In this document: in pieces, positions 9,505 to 20,425 of the stretch | How positions within the stretch are numbered: position 1 is the first letter of the stretch | Layout of the letters: the number at the start of each line of letters is the position of its first letter | Assembly (NCBI GenBank): GCA_944470555.2 | Contig: OX104130.1 | Coordinates: forward strand, 76,947,160-77,011,159 | DNA length: 64,000 nucleotides | Direction of reading: 5' to 3' | Source of the DNA: Heterobilharzia americana | Taxonomy: Eukaryota; Platyhelminthes; Trematoda; Strigeidida; Schistosomatidae | Notes under the pieces: model-generated | Databases searched by the model: none | What the model was told of the DNA's origin: nothing | The model's input: only the letters and a program-made list of their open reading frames with translations | Position numbers and translations under genes: made by a program

Positions 9505-12500
9505 TTAGTCCCTTGGGTTCCTAGTGGAACATAGGACTTCAGTAGCACGCCTCCAGTGACCTCTGTTCTCTGAGATCTTTTGAACCTGGTTCCACGACAG
9601 CCCACAAGCTCTCATTTCCTCCTCGCACGACCTCCTCCATGTCACCCTCGGACGTCCAACTCGTCGCTTCCCATGGGGATTCCACTCGAGGGCCTGACGC
9701 GTGATGTCCTCAGTCGGCCTTCTCAGTGCATGGCCAATCCATCTCCACTTCTTCCTGCATATTTGTTGCGTGATAGGTTCTTGGTTGGTTCGTTCCCAGA
9801 GTTCCTTGTTGCTTATTTTTTCTGGCCATCTGATCTTCAGCAGCGAGCGTAAGCAGTTGTTGATGAATGTCTGTAGTTTATTGGAAATACCTTTCGTGAC
9901 GCGCCAAGTCTCTGAGCCATACAAGAGCACTGACTTGACGTTGGTGTTGAAAATCCGTATCTTGTTCCGCATGCTGAGTGCAGAAGATCTCCACACTGGT
10001 TTCAGGCTAATGAACGCCTGTCTTGCTTTTCCGATTCTGACTTTGACGTCCTCGTCCGTCCCGCCTGTAGTTGAAACAGTGCTTCCTAGATAAGTGAAGG
10101 AGGTTACTTCCTTCAAGTTTCTCCCGTTGACAGTGATTGGAGTTTGTTGTTGTTGTTGTTGATGGTGGTGGTGCGGTATCTTCATCACTTCTGTCTTCTC
10201 TATATTCACCTGAAGTCCCGTCTTCGCTGCCTCTTCTATCAACTTGTTAGTTTTTGCCTGCAGATCTTCAAGTTTATGTGACATTAGGCATAAGTCATCG
10301 GCGAAATCCAAGTCTTCTAGGTTCTTTTCCGTCGTCCAGTGTATCCCCCTCTTCTCGCTGCCTACTGTTTGCTGCATGATCCAGTCCACCACAATCAAGA
10401 ATATCATGGGGGATAGTAGGCAACCTTGTTTCACTCCTGTCTTCACTTCAAAGGCATCACTGAGCTTCCCATTGTGGATTACTTGGCATGTGGCATCTTC
10501 ATATAGTTGTTGAATGAGGCGGATAAAGGTTTGCGGTACTCCGTAGTATTGAAGCAGTTTCCAAATTACTTCTCGGTCGACGCTGTCAAAGGCCTTCTCA
10601 AAGTCGATGAAGTTGAGGTGGAGAGGTGATTGCCATTCTATGCTCTGTTCTATGATGATGCGAAGCGTTGCAATTTGGTCTGCACATGATTTGTACTTCC
10701 TGAAGCCTGCCTGTTCCGGTCGTAGTTTTGAATCCAGTGCATCCCTTAGCCTCTCCAGGATGATGCGGCTTAATATTTTACTTGGGGTGGACAGGAGAGT
10801 GATTCCGCGCCAGTTCTTGCAAGCACTGAGGTCTCCCTTCTTCGGCAGTTTGACAAGGTAACCCTTCTTCCAATCGTCAGGTACCTTCTCTTCCTTCCAC
10901 ACCTTCTGCAATAGTGGTGTGAGCATGGCCGCTGTTGTCTCTGCATCTGTTTTCAGTGCTTCTGGCGGTATTCCATCTGGTCCTGCTGCTTTCCCACATT
11001 TCAGTAGCTTTATGGCGTTCAGGACTTCCATTTTCGTTGGGGGATTAATGTTCACTTGTAGTTCAGCGGCTGCAGGTGGTATTTCTGGACGAAGTGCAGG
11101 TGGTGGTCGATTCAAGAGCTTCTTGAAGTGGTCGGCCCATCGTTTCCTCTGTTTCTCTTCTTTTGTAATTAAATTTCCTTCTTCATCTTTTATTGGTTTC
11201 ATCTGTGTTGGTCTCTTCCCTGATAGCAACCTGGTTATTTGATACAATGTCGTCAGGTCTCTCTTACCTGCAGCCTGTTCTGCTTCACTTGCCAGTGTTT
11301 CGTAGAAGTGTCTTTTGTCGTTGCGTGCACTCTTCTTCACTTCTTTGTCCAGTGTTTTATACATTGTGCTCAGTTCCTCTTGTCGTTGAGCATCCTTGCA
11401 CTGGTTTATCTTCTGCTTCACCATCCTCCTCTCCTCTATCAGCTTCCAGGTATCCGTCGAGATCCATTCCTTGTCTTCTTTCTTCTTCCTTCCTAATACT
11501 GTTGTGCAGGTTTCTTTCCACATAGCTTTCAAAGACTTCCAATGTTCTTCCACACAGGTTTCTTCAGGGATGTTGCTCGATGTCTCCCATTTTGTCTTGA
11601 TGGCTGCCTTGAAGATCTCCTTTGTAGTTTCATCCTTCAGTTTCCGAGTGTTGTACTTGGGTTGAGGTCTATCACCAGCTTCCTTGAAGGCTTTTAACTT
11701 GATTTGGAAGGTTCCTTGCACTAGATAGTGGTCTGAACCTACATCTGCTCCTCTTCTTGACCTTGTGTTAAGTAGACTGCGTCTCCATTTTCTTGAGATT
11801 GAGATAAAGTCGATTTGATTTTTAGTGTGTCCATCTGGTGAAATCCATGTCGCTTTGTGGATATCTTTGTGCCTGAACACACTGCCTCCAATCACCAAAT
11901 CGTTGAATGCGCAGAATTCTGCAAACAATTCTCCATTCTCATTCATTTCACCTAGTGCCTCTCGACCCATGGTTAGTTCTCTTCCCGTGTTGTCCCCTCC
12001 CAGTTTGGCATTCATGTCGCCCATCAGAATTTTGATATCGCCAACTGACGTCTTGTCCAGTGTTGATTGAAGTTGTCTGTAGAAATCCTCCTTTTTCTCT
12101 TGCTCTGCATTATTTGTAGGTGCATAACATTGTATGATTGTGACCTTTCTTCCTTTTGAGTTGAATCTTGCTGTCATGATCCTGGAGGAGATTGGTTCCC
12201 ACTGCATGAGAGCCTTCGATGCTCTTGAGGACATCATGATAGCCACTCCCTCAGTGTGCTCGTGGTTGGCGTCTGGGTGACCGGAGTAGATTATTGATTC
12301 TCCAGTTGACAGTTTGGAGAGTCCACTCCCATTCCATCTGCTTTCGCAAATCCCAAGCACTTCGATGTTATACCTTCTCATCTCCCTTGCAATCTGGGCT
12401 GCCTTACTGGGTTCAAACATCGTGCGGACATTCCATGTCCCCACGTTTACTTTCGCTTTCATCGAGAGAAGACACATCGGCCAATTGGCTTCCCGAAGGC

Positions 12501-12519
12501 TTTCACCAACTGGCGTCAT
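9505..12519 (-). CDS. RTE polyprotein: AP endonuclease + reverse transcriptase
   Basis: The product nicks target DNA and copies the element RNA in place (target-primed reverse transcription, by family knowledge). The first ATG gives 1004 residues; the frame is open about 40 codons further upstream, but with no ATG. The APE-type endonuclease spans about residues 25-270, with GTWN (Asn30), CESRW (Glu59), GDMN (Asp168, Asn170) and SDH (262-264). The reverse transcriptase spans about 500-800, with GKAAGPDGIPPEALK, LPKKGDLSACKNWRGI, FIDFEKAFD (Asp639), GVKQGCLLSP (695-704) and the catalytic FADD box (739-742). A C-terminal region carries WIGHALRR (927-934), typical of RTE. An H4Q6 tract (783-792) comes from a CAC/CAA microsatellite. 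The stop codon is supplied by the TAA-repeat tail. All visible catalytic residues are present, so it may be active. Confidence 0.95.
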   Translation of the reverse strand: MTPVGESLREANWPMCLLSMKAKVNVGTWNVRTMFEPSKAAQIAREMRRYNIEVLGICESRWNGSGLSKLSTGESIIYSGHPDANHEHTEGVAIMMSSRASKALMQWEPISSRIMTARFNSKGRKVTIIQCYAPTNNAEQEKKEDFYRQLQSTLDKTSVGDIKILMGDMNAKLGGDNTGRELTMGREALGEMNENGELFAEFCAFNDLVIGGSVFRHKDIHKATWISPDGHTKNQIDFISISRKWRRSLLNTRSRRGADVGSDHYLVQGTFQIKLKAFKEAGDRPQPKYNTRKLKDETTKEIFKAAIKTKWETSSNIPEETCVEEHWKSLKAMWKETCTTVLGRKKKEDKEWISTDTWKLIEERRMVKQKINQCKDAQRQEELSTMYKTLDKEVKKSARNDKRHFYETLASEAEQAAGKRDLTTLYQITRLLSGKRPTQMKPIKDEEGNLITKEEKQRKRWADHFKKLLNRPPPALRPEIPPAAAELQVNINPPTKMEVLNAIKLLKCGKAAGPDGIPPEALKTDAETTAAMLTPLLQKVWKEEKVPDDWKKGYLVKLPKKGDLSACKNWRGITLLSTPSKILSRIILERLRDALDSKLRPEQAGFRKYKSCADQIATLRIIIEQSIEWQSPLHLNFIDFEKAFDSVDREVIWKLLQYYGVPQTFIRLIQQLYEDATCQVIHNGKLSDAFEVKTGVKQGCLLSPMIFLIVVDWIMQQTVGSEKRGIHWTTEKNLEDLDFADDLCLMSHKLEDLQAKTNKLIEEAAKTGLQVNIEKTEVMKIPHHHHQQQQQQTPITVNGRNLKEVTSFTYLGSTVSTTGGTDEDVKVRIGKARQAFISLKPVWRSSALSMRNKIRIFNTNVKSVLLYGSETWRVTKGISNKLQTFINNCLRSLLKIRWPEKISNKELWERTNQEPITQQICRKKWRWIGHALRRPTEDITRQALEWNPHGKRRVGRPRVTWRRSCEEEMRACGLSWNQVQKISENRGHWRRATEVLCSTRNPRD

Positions 12520-12627
12520 TTCGCCTCTCCGATTCCAGCGGGGAATAAGTTTGTTTTCATTTTTTATATTTTGTTTGTGCTTTGAAGTTTCTTTAGCGGT
12601 TAGATTTGTTTTACGGGGTAGGGTTGC

Positions 12628-12675
12628 TAGCCCTATGCCCAACCTTCCCTCTTTACCCGGGCATAGGACCGGCTA
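12628..12675 (-). promoter_or_regulatory. 5'-leader hairpin of the intact RTE
   Basis: In the element RNA, TAGCC-GGT-CCTATGCCC pairs with GGGCATAGG-GCTA about 18 bases downstream: a stem of roughly 13 pairs with a 3-base bulge. It lies between the element's 5' end and the first ATG. In the copies at 21543, 37619 and 52296 one arm has mutated (CCTAAGCC), so the pairing is weaker there. The role is unknown. Confidence 0.6.
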
Positions 12676-12961
12676 GTAACTAGTTAACTAGTTAACCAGG
12701 CGAGGTTTCGTTTGTTGAATAGCAAAGAAAAAAGATTGCTGCAACAATACATCTTGAAATGTTCTATCAATGCCCCGTCACTATTTGCAGGAAGGTATTG
12801 CTGAGTGTTTTGGCCTTTGCAGTCATTTTGAAATACACTGAATGCTGTGCTTTTATCATATTCCCCATTACATTTTTTATTGATTTGCATCAAGTGATTT
12901 AAGAATGTTAAAATTTCCCATTGTCAAAATTAGAAAACATATAAGCGAACACTTTTCAGTT

Positions 12962-13824
12962 AGCTAACATACATTTATTATTATTATTTGTCCCTTGGGT
13001 TCCTAATAAAACAAAGGAATTCTCTAGCACGTCTCCATTCCACTCTCTTCTCCGCAAACCTTTGAACCTGCCTCCACAACAGCCCACAAGCTCTCATTTC
13101 ATCCTCACACACCACCTCCTCCATGTCACCCTCATCTCAGACACCAAACTCGTCACTTCCCATCGGGGTTCCGCTCTAGTGATTGTCCTGGTGCGTGATG
13201 TCCTCAGTCGACCTTCTCAGTGTATGCCCAGTCCAATCCATCTCCACTTCATTCCACTGCATATTTGTTCAGTGATAGGTTGCTGGTTGGTTCTTTGATG
13301 CCTGCCAGCCAGCCAGAGTTCCTTGTAGCTTATTCTTTCTGACCATCTCACTTGAGCTTCAGTAACGAGACAGCGTAGGCGACAGTTGTTGATGAATGTC
13401 TGTAGTTTATTCGAAATCCCTTCCATAACACACCAAGTCTCTGAAACATACACAATCACTGACTTGACTGAAGTTGGTGTAGAAAATCCCGAAAATGTTC
13501 ACGCTTTATGCTGAGTGAAGTGGAGTGGAGTGGCTAATCAATGCCTGTCTTGCTTTCCCGATTGTGACTTTGACATCTTCGTCTGTGCCTGTGGCGCCTG
13601 TAGTTGAAACAGTGCTGCCTGCCTAGATAGGTAGGTGAAGGAGGCTACTTCCTTTAAGTTTCTCCCGTTCGCGGTGATTGCAGCTTATTGTTATTGGTGG
13701 TAGTGTTGGTTGGGGTATTATCATCACCTTTGTCTCCTCTAACTTCACTTGAAGTCCCGTCTTCGCTGCCTTGCCTCTTCTGCCAACCTGTTAGTTTTCG
13801 CCCATAGATCTAGCTTACATACAT
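12962..13824 (-). mobile_element. RTE copy, 5'-truncated, defective lineage
   Basis: The body (12975-13811) is the 3' ~835 bp of an RTE on the minus strand, ending GGGACAAATAATAATAATAA. It is bounded by AGCTAACATACAT (12962-12974) and AGCTTACATACAT (13812-13824), a 13-bp target-site duplication with one mismatch. The frame is broken many times; one open piece (13217-13459) gives ETWCVMEGISNKLQTFINNC. It holds the short GCCAGCCAGCC run that corresponds to the expanded microsatellite at 55958-56222. Confidence 0.9.
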
Positions 13825-15474
13825 ACATGTACAAATCTTCTCATGTGTGAAATATTAAACCAGTTTTGGTGGATCCCTTAATTTGTGGCAGTGAGGGAAT
13901 CAAGCACGCGAATAGTAGGCATCTGGGTAATAATATTTTTAATAGTGACGATAATAAGTATCTCAATGCTGAAAAGAATAATGGGAACAACATGTTACTG
14001 CAGACATTTAAACAACCAGTGTAATACTGAAGGGCAAAAGAGTGAAGAAAGGTAGGGAAATTAAAGTTGAATTCACTTTAAAAAACAATTATTAAGTTTT
14101 TGCTAGCCATGTCAGATATAAGGGTGGCCCAAACTTTGTCTATACACAAAGATTAAGTGTGTTTCTAATGACCTTAGCTATATGTAAAATACCAGGGCGA
14201 ATTCCATTTTGAAGATTTTGTGTAATGCAGCAAATGATTTTCAACACTTTGTTCTTATCTATTACAAGGTCACAACTGACCATATGCGACAGATAGTGGT
14301 CATTTGTTAGATAAGATCAAAGCCTTCATCTATCACATTCCAGGGTGCGTTTGCATAGCCAAATGGGGAAAAGAAAGCACTTTAGAAAAAAAGCCTTTAA
14401 ATATCTCTATTTTGCAGCTGAAAGTTTTATTCCTATACGTATGTTACCTCCAGTCGTAGAGATAATTGTGAAACGTTTAACTACATTCCTTTTTTTTACC
14501 TTATGTGCATGTGTATCCGCTTGGAGAGCAAACAGTTACCTATCTGTCTCTATAATAGTTTAGTATAAAAAAAAGAATCACATACTCTAAAGTCATATAC
14601 ACGGTTCATTGAATGGTAACACATTCTTTGACTGGGCAGACTCTATACCTGTGACAACGTCAGTCAATTTAGGCAGTGTTATGTTAATGTTAACGTGATT
14701 TCACATTAGATATTAGCTCCTAGACTGAGTTTCATATAAAATTAAGGCACGTTTTGTCGGAAGATAAAAGGATCCAGTTTATTTAAAAAAGCATTATGTG
14801 ACAATAATGTCAACGAGAAAATGATATGTTTAAAGTATACCCCATAAAAATAAAAGAAGTGATCAGTTTATACGACAACTGATTGTATCACAAAGGATTC
14901 TACTATCCAATCAGGATAAAAGAGATTAAAGATTACAGAACAGGATCTGTTTTTCTGTTGTTTTTTTTTAAATAGACCGGTGAAACATCTATTAAATTAT
15001 GTCGTTATATCTCTCCTGACTCTCAGTTATTCTAAAAAGTGTTCGTTGTAGGTGACAAAATCATGAAAACGACAAAACTGTGCACCGTGACGAATATCAG
15101 AAAACTTATAAGATATAAATATAACTTAATTACTTTGAGTCACAAACACTGTGAGATAGTAGGTATATTACGCAACTATTCACCTCATTCAAGTTTCTAT
15201 AATCACTTTGAGAAGGTAAATGTTATTCAATGCATACTTTTGATGTTGGTATATTCACATTAAACGCTTAACTCTGGAATTCATTCTACAGTATCACAAA
15301 CATATGTAGACCTTACATTCCTATAACAAAGAAGGGCCCCAATAAAAAATCAGCATAAATTGAAAATGGAACACAACTGAGGTTAATTTTGAAAATGAGT
15401 GAAGACAAATTAACAACTCAGTGAAACGCAGTTATCTAAATTCAAATTCACAGGATATAATTTTTTCCCAAATA
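13825..15474. other. No gene recognised
   Basis: AT-rich DNA with only short frames (14345-14563, 15039-15263 plus) lacking recognisable domains. No element ends or tRNA-like boxes seen. Confidence 0.5.
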
Positions 15475-15545
15475 CCATATATATACGATTGTACAGCTTG
15501 AAAATAAATTCGTTGAAAAGAGTCTCTTCGCTGAATATCTTGTTC
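15475..15545 (+). repeat. PLE-type tail motif copy
   Basis: Contains TATATACGATTGTACAGCTTG, an AATTCGTTGAAAAG block and CTCTTCGCTGAATAT. It is the same motif as at 20333-20425, here without any coding remnant next to it. Confidence 0.55.
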
Positions 15546-15691
15546 TTAAATTCAAAGTAACAGATAATCATATTACTTGAGTCATCATAAATAACTGAAT
15601 TTCCGATAATTCAGAAAATGAGTATTTAAAAAAGACCCTGATTTATTTTCAGTTATGACCAAATAACAGTAACAGCAAACCGGAGAATGAA

Positions 15692-16390
15692 CATTTGTCC
15701 CACGAGATGTTTGTGGAAAAGAGAGCATCTGTGGCATGTCGCCATTTCACTCTCTTCTCTGCAGTCTTTTCAATCTGGCTCCACCAATGCATAGAAGCTT
15801 TCATTTCTTTCTCACATTATCTCCTTCATGTCATCCTCGACTGGAAAGCTCAACTCGTCCTTTTCCATTTGGCTTCGAATCGACAGCCTCATCTGGCCTC
15901 ACGCGTGATCTCCCCAAATGGTCTTCTCAGTCTATGTCAAATCCAATACAATATAATACAGTTCATTTCCACATCCTTCGGCATATTTGTTGGGCGGTAG
16001 CTTCTTGGTTGGTTCGTTGCCAGGACAGAATGAGTTCCTTGTTGCTTATCCTTATTATTCTGGTCATCTCATCTCATCTCATCTCATCTGATATTCAGTA
16101 CTGAGTGAGTGAGCGTGGACGGCAACTGTTGATTGGCATATGTCTGTAGTTTGTTGGAACTAGATTTCGTGACGCACCAAGTCTCTCAACCATCACATAG
16201 AAGCACTGACTTGACTGACATTGGTGTTGAAAATCCGGATATTGTTCACGCTTTATGTTGAGTGGAGTGGAGTAGATCTCCACACCGATTCCAGATTTTT
16301 GACGGAAGACCTGTCTTGTTGTCTTTCCCATTATGGCTTAGACATCCTCATGTTTGCCACATGTAGTAGTCTGCCTAGGGAGGTGAAAGA
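15692..16390 (-). mobile_element. RTE 3' fragment, old and broken
   Basis: On the minus strand this is the RTE 3' region, with recognisable blocks complementary to CTCACGCGTGATCTCCCC, TTGGTTCGTTGCCAG and GACTTGACTGACATTGGTG. The frame is lost. The 3' simple tail is degraded and no flanking duplication is visible. A small TCATC tandem run (16061-16090) interrupts it. Confidence 0.85.
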
Positions 16391-17176
16391 AAATAAAACA
16401 ATCCAGTATTTGACTCACGTACGGTTTCATTTAGAAACATGAAATGCTCATATTAGAAATTACGACTTGGTCAAAATACGCAGAAAAGTTTTATCTAAGT
16501 TGTTTAGCCAGTAGTTGATATGAGTGTTTTCTGATCACACCATATGGCATCAAAAAGAAAGTAAAATTATCAGTTTACTGAGCTGTTAGTCCGAGTTTCA
16601 TAGGTGGTGACTCTAAGTATTTATCTTTTTGTATAATTTGCAACACAAATCCAACTCAAAATTGTTAGAAAACAGCTGTAGACTAACTAACTATCAAACG
16701 TTTTTTTCAAAATACATTCATGTGAGTATATGGATCCTTTTCAGTAACTTCTGATTGACCAACTAGCTCCATTAGCTTAACATACAGTGAAACTACACAA
16801 AAAAATGCTCATCCACTGCTATTCACCATTGTGCAGTTACTATATAAACACATCGTCTGCAGTCAAAGTAAGAAAGAAATTATTGTCGTGCAGAAACCAA
16901 TAGACGCATTTCCCAAACTGGATCTTAAAGTCGATGTATAGTGCTTTAAATAAATTTGGACCGTGTAAATATAAACGTAGTGACAAAGGAAGAAGGGCGA
17001 CGGAGATAGACCGATTGAGGAAATACTCATAAAACTGTATTATAATTGTCTGATTATGGCTAATATTGTAGGCGATGGAAAATCATAGTTCCCATCTTCT
17101 GCTGCGTGGACAAATATGTCACTAAACAAAGGTACATTTAACCACTTAACATAAAAATTTACAGAAGAAAACAGTT
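16391..17176. other. No feature recognised
   Basis: AT-rich, short frames only, no recognised repeat. Confidence 0.5.
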
Positions 17177-17212
17177 TTTCTTCACTTTACCGAGTATAAA
17201 TACGACTGTATT
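17177..17212 (+). repeat. Left copy of the PLE tail motif
   Basis: CTTTACCGAGTATAAATACGACTGTA matches CTTTACAGAGTATAAATGCGACTGTA at 20353-20378, downstream of the neighbouring PLE. The pair may be the direct terminal repeats (pseudo-LTRs) known for PLEs, the left one cut short by the RTE that follows. Confidence 0.5.
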
Positions 17213-17655
17213 TTATTCTTATTATTTGTCCCTTGGGTTCCTAATAAAACAAAGGAATTCTCTAGCACGTCTCCATTCCACTCTCTTCTCAGAAAACCTT
17301 TAAACCTAGCTCCATGACAGCCCACAAGCTCTCATTTTCTCCTCACACACACCACCTCCTCCATGTCACCCTCAACTCAGACACCAAACTCGTCACTTCC
17401 CATCGGGGTTCCGCTCTAGTGATTGTCCTGGCGCGTGATGTCCTCGGTCGGCCTTCTCAGTGAATGCCCAGTCCAATCCATCTCCACTTCATTCCACTGC
17501 ATATTTGTTCAGTGATAGGTTGCTGGTTGGTTCGTTGATGCCTGCCAGCCAGCCAGAGTTCCTTGTTGTTTATTCTTTCTAGCCATCTCACTTGAGCTTC
17601 AGTAACGAGACAGCGTAGGCGACAGTTGTTGATGAATGTTTGCAGTTTGTTGGAT
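17213..17655 (-). mobile_element. RTE 3' fragment, defective lineage
   Basis: Minus-strand RTE 3' end with tail TTATTCTTATTATTT and then TGTCCCTTGGGTTCC. It is closely related to the copy at 12962-13824, sharing AATAAAACAAAGGAATTCTC and the GCCAGCCAGCC run. It stops abruptly at the start of the PLE coding remnant. No clear duplication flanks it. Confidence 0.9.
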
Positions 17656-19999
17656 GGGTATATTTCGTCGGTTGAGAGAGCTCAAGAACCCAGTGACAGT
17701 GAAGGGACTCACTGGGTTTCTTCCTTATTCTGTCAGACTTGTACAAGCGAATGTGAAGATAGATATACTAAACAGTTGTATTGTGAAACATGAATACCCA
17801 AAATATTTCTGGACAGCTTTGTGTAGTAGTCGTATTTATCCTAATGGAAAGAGACATGTTCTAAATCTAATTGATGGCATCCGTATACGCCTTCCTGAAC
17901 TGGAGCGAGAGCATTTCATTTTCGAGCTAACAAGTGAATAACGGGATTCATTTGAGTTTTATGTATCAGAGGTGATAAAGAAGAGATGTGAAGATATAAC
18001 AATCAGATTACTGAAAAGCTTTAAAACTGCTGAGTTACACGACAATTTTCCAGATGCACCAGAGAGATACGTGTTTAACCACTCCGTATAACCCTGTCAA
18101 ACATTCAGTTACAGATTTTGTCTTTGGGGTCAAAGTTTTGTTGTGCCTCATCTAAAACCAGTAAACTTGATGCAAAAGTGCAATTTGAAAATCTTGTCAG
18201 CCAGACTCGAGACTCAATCCCAACGTCCACCGAAAGCTTCGAACGTTTCAAATCCACACTATTACATTGTTGCTATCAATATTTTAAAACACCATGTCGA
18301 CAACGAGGTATGGTATCCAAGGAGCACAAAGACAATGGAAAGAACCACTAAACAAGAAGGATGTTACACTTGTACGCCCAGACAAAGGATCTGGTTTCGT
18401 GGTGTTGGATCGGTCGGATTATATTGGTAAACTATGCTTAATTTTAAGCGATATTAATAAATTTCTAAAATCTAGAGATCAGAAGGATAAAACAGAAGAT
18501 ATTAAAAAATCAAATATCGAAAATCTTAAGAAAATTGAAAGAAGAATCTTTAATTACCGCAGATATGTATGAGCAGCTCAGACCATCTGATTCAAGCATG
18601 CCCCGTTTATCTGGTCTCCCAAAGGTACATAAAGATGGTCCTCCTCTTCACCCAGTATTGAATATGCTTAGTTCACCTTATCACTCAGTGACAAAGTGGC
18701 TTGCAAAAATGCTTGAACCGGTAAGATCAAATCTACGCAACACAGTCTTCCCGATACATTTGGCTTTGTTTGCTGTATCGGAGAAATCAACGTCACGGTT
18801 AAGCGTATGATATCGCTTGATATTTGTTCTTTATTTACCAATGTTCCACTAGTTGAAACCACTGGATTACCTACGAGCCACCTTAAAGAACTTATATCAC
18901 GATGTACGTTTAATGTACAGTTAAGATTAAATGATACAATTTATAATCAAATGGTCGAAGTTGCAATGGGGTCTCGACCTTGTCCTGGTTGATATCTTTA
19001 TGGCAAAGCTCGTTAACGGGCCCCTTAAAGAAATAATTTCCAAACTTTATTTGTATAAACGGTACATCGACGACATTTTTCTTATTTCCGATAAAACATG
19101 TTCACTGGACGAGCTGCTAAGACGTTTCAATGATTGTCACCCGTCCATTAAATTCACTGTAGAGGAAGAGTTAAATTCAACGTTCCACTTTCTAGATGTA
19201 ATGTTAAAGAGAAGGAATGATGGCTCGATTCAAAGGTCAGTCTATCGAAAACCAAGCTGAACTGAACAGTTCACTAACTTTAATAGTTGGGTACCTATTA
19301 GTTATGAGAGAAATCCCATTCACTCACTGTGTTCCAGAATCTATAGAATATGTTCAGACTATATGGTGGATGTTGAAACTGAAACTCTTAGAATAATACT
19401 GTCTAACAACGGATACCCTAAAAGATTTGTTGATAAAAATCTGAAGAAACGAACTACCCCTCATCCCATTAGAGTCCCTAAGAAAATTTTAACCATGAAT
19501 CTAGAATTCAAAGCAGACACCACAGCCGAAGTGCTGAAAAATCGTCTGTCAAGGTGTATCAATAGTAGCTTCCATGCTGCTAGGATGCAATTGATATTCT
19601 CTAGCCACTGTCTGATTTGTCAATGCGTAAAGGATAGGCTTCCACTTATGTCCCCATCTATGTGTATCTACAAGTTCACATGATCCTGTGGAGCTGACTA
19701 CATTGGAAGTTGCGAACGGGCCCTCCGAAAACGTGTTGCTGAACATTACCCGGTTTGGCTTACCACAGGCGAGCAAAGGAAAACAACTTCATCCATATGT
19801 GAACACTTAGTAGAATTAGGTCATTCAGCATCTCAAGATTCATCCTTTAAAGTAACTTACAAATTTAAATTGAACTACTCCAAAGGTTTACGCTTCCACC
19901 ACTTATGCATAGCTGAAGCATTAGCTATACATAAACAAAAGCCGAGACTTTGCATTGAAAAACGTTTTGTGAAACTACTTGCTTTACCTTGGCATTAAC
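17656..19999 (+). pseudogene. PLE reverse transcriptase / GIY-YIG endonuclease
   Basis: The frame can be followed in pieces. An N-terminal part (17700-18070) has LNSCIVKHEYPKYFW and GKRHVLNLIDGI. A linker (18330-18560) has VTLVRPDKGSGFVVLDRSDY, the usual block before the PLE polymerase. The RT region has LSGLPKVHKDGPPLHPVLNM (18610-18670), SLDICSLFTNVPL (18810-18850) and the catalytic YIDD (RYIDDIFLIS, about 19060-19090). A stop after VYRKPS and a frameshift near 18985 break it. The GIY-YIG region (19660-19999) reads MCIYKFT, a stop, then SCGADYIGSCERALRKRVAEH, ending EALAIHKQKPRLCIEKRF. The YIDD aspartates are intact even though the frame is not. Confidence 0.9.
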
Positions 20000-20332
20000 A
20001 ATTCATTTTGTTGATTCTGTCAATGTCATTTCACTTCACTTTGGTATACTTCTCTTTTGTCATCATCATTATCACCAATTTTCAATTCATTGACAACATT
20101 TGACCCATATTTCACTATTTAATATCAACTCATTCCTTATTCATTGACCTATTTTGCATGTTTCAGCTAAATTATCACCGTTTTACAATTCTTTGACGGC
20201 ACTTGTCGCTTATCTCACCACTTGTTATCAATTCGTTCCTCCTTATTCAGTGACTCATTTTCTATTTCTTCCACTTGAACAAATACCACCACCTACACCT
20301 ATTGTATATTTTACATATTGACTGAGTAATTT

Positions 20333-20425
20333 TTTAGTGCAATTATCTGTCACTTTACAGAGTATAAATGCGACTGTACAGCTTGATAATGAATTCGTTG
20401 ACAAGAAATATTTCTTCGCTGATAC
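20333..20425 (+). repeat. PLE tail motif, best copy
   Basis: GAGTATAAATGCGACTGTAC, then an AATTCGTTGACAAG block and AAATATTTCTTCGCTGATAC. It ends the PLE at 17656-20430. The AAATATTTCTTCGCT block also occurs at the termini of the PLE at 31007-33918 and in the palindrome at 8086-8164, which suggests a terminal signal shared between PLE families. Confidence 0.55.

Larger units (their letters stand above)
9479..12720 (-). mobile_element. Full-length RTE-clade retrotransposon with TSD
   Basis: The element body is 9494-12705 on the minus strand. A perfect 15-bp direct repeat, TTTCGTTTGTTGAAT, flanks it at 9479-9493 and 12706-12720. The 5' end begins CCTCGCCTGGTTAACTAG, as in the copies starting near 21543 and 52309. 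The 3' end is a short TAA repeat. The body is about 3.2 kb, carries one long open frame and has almost no untranslated sequence. Schistosome genomes are known to hold RTE elements (SR2/SjR2); which subfamily this is cannot be told by eye. The perfect duplication and open frame point to a recent insertion. Confidence 0.95.

Noticed and set aside
12520..12642. Extending the RTE protein upstream to the TTG at 12642
   Set aside because: The first codon would be TTG; no ATG is present between the in-frame TAG and codon 42. I used the first ATG and left non-AUG initiation open.
9580..12676. Many plus-strand open frames of 80-130 codons across the RTE
   Set aside because: They are antisense to the intact minus-strand polyprotein and have no domain of their own.
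17636..17700. Start of the PLE protein at the ATG or TTG near 17636
   Set aside because: The first codons belong to the neighbouring RTE fragment read antisense; the PLE sequence only begins near 17656.
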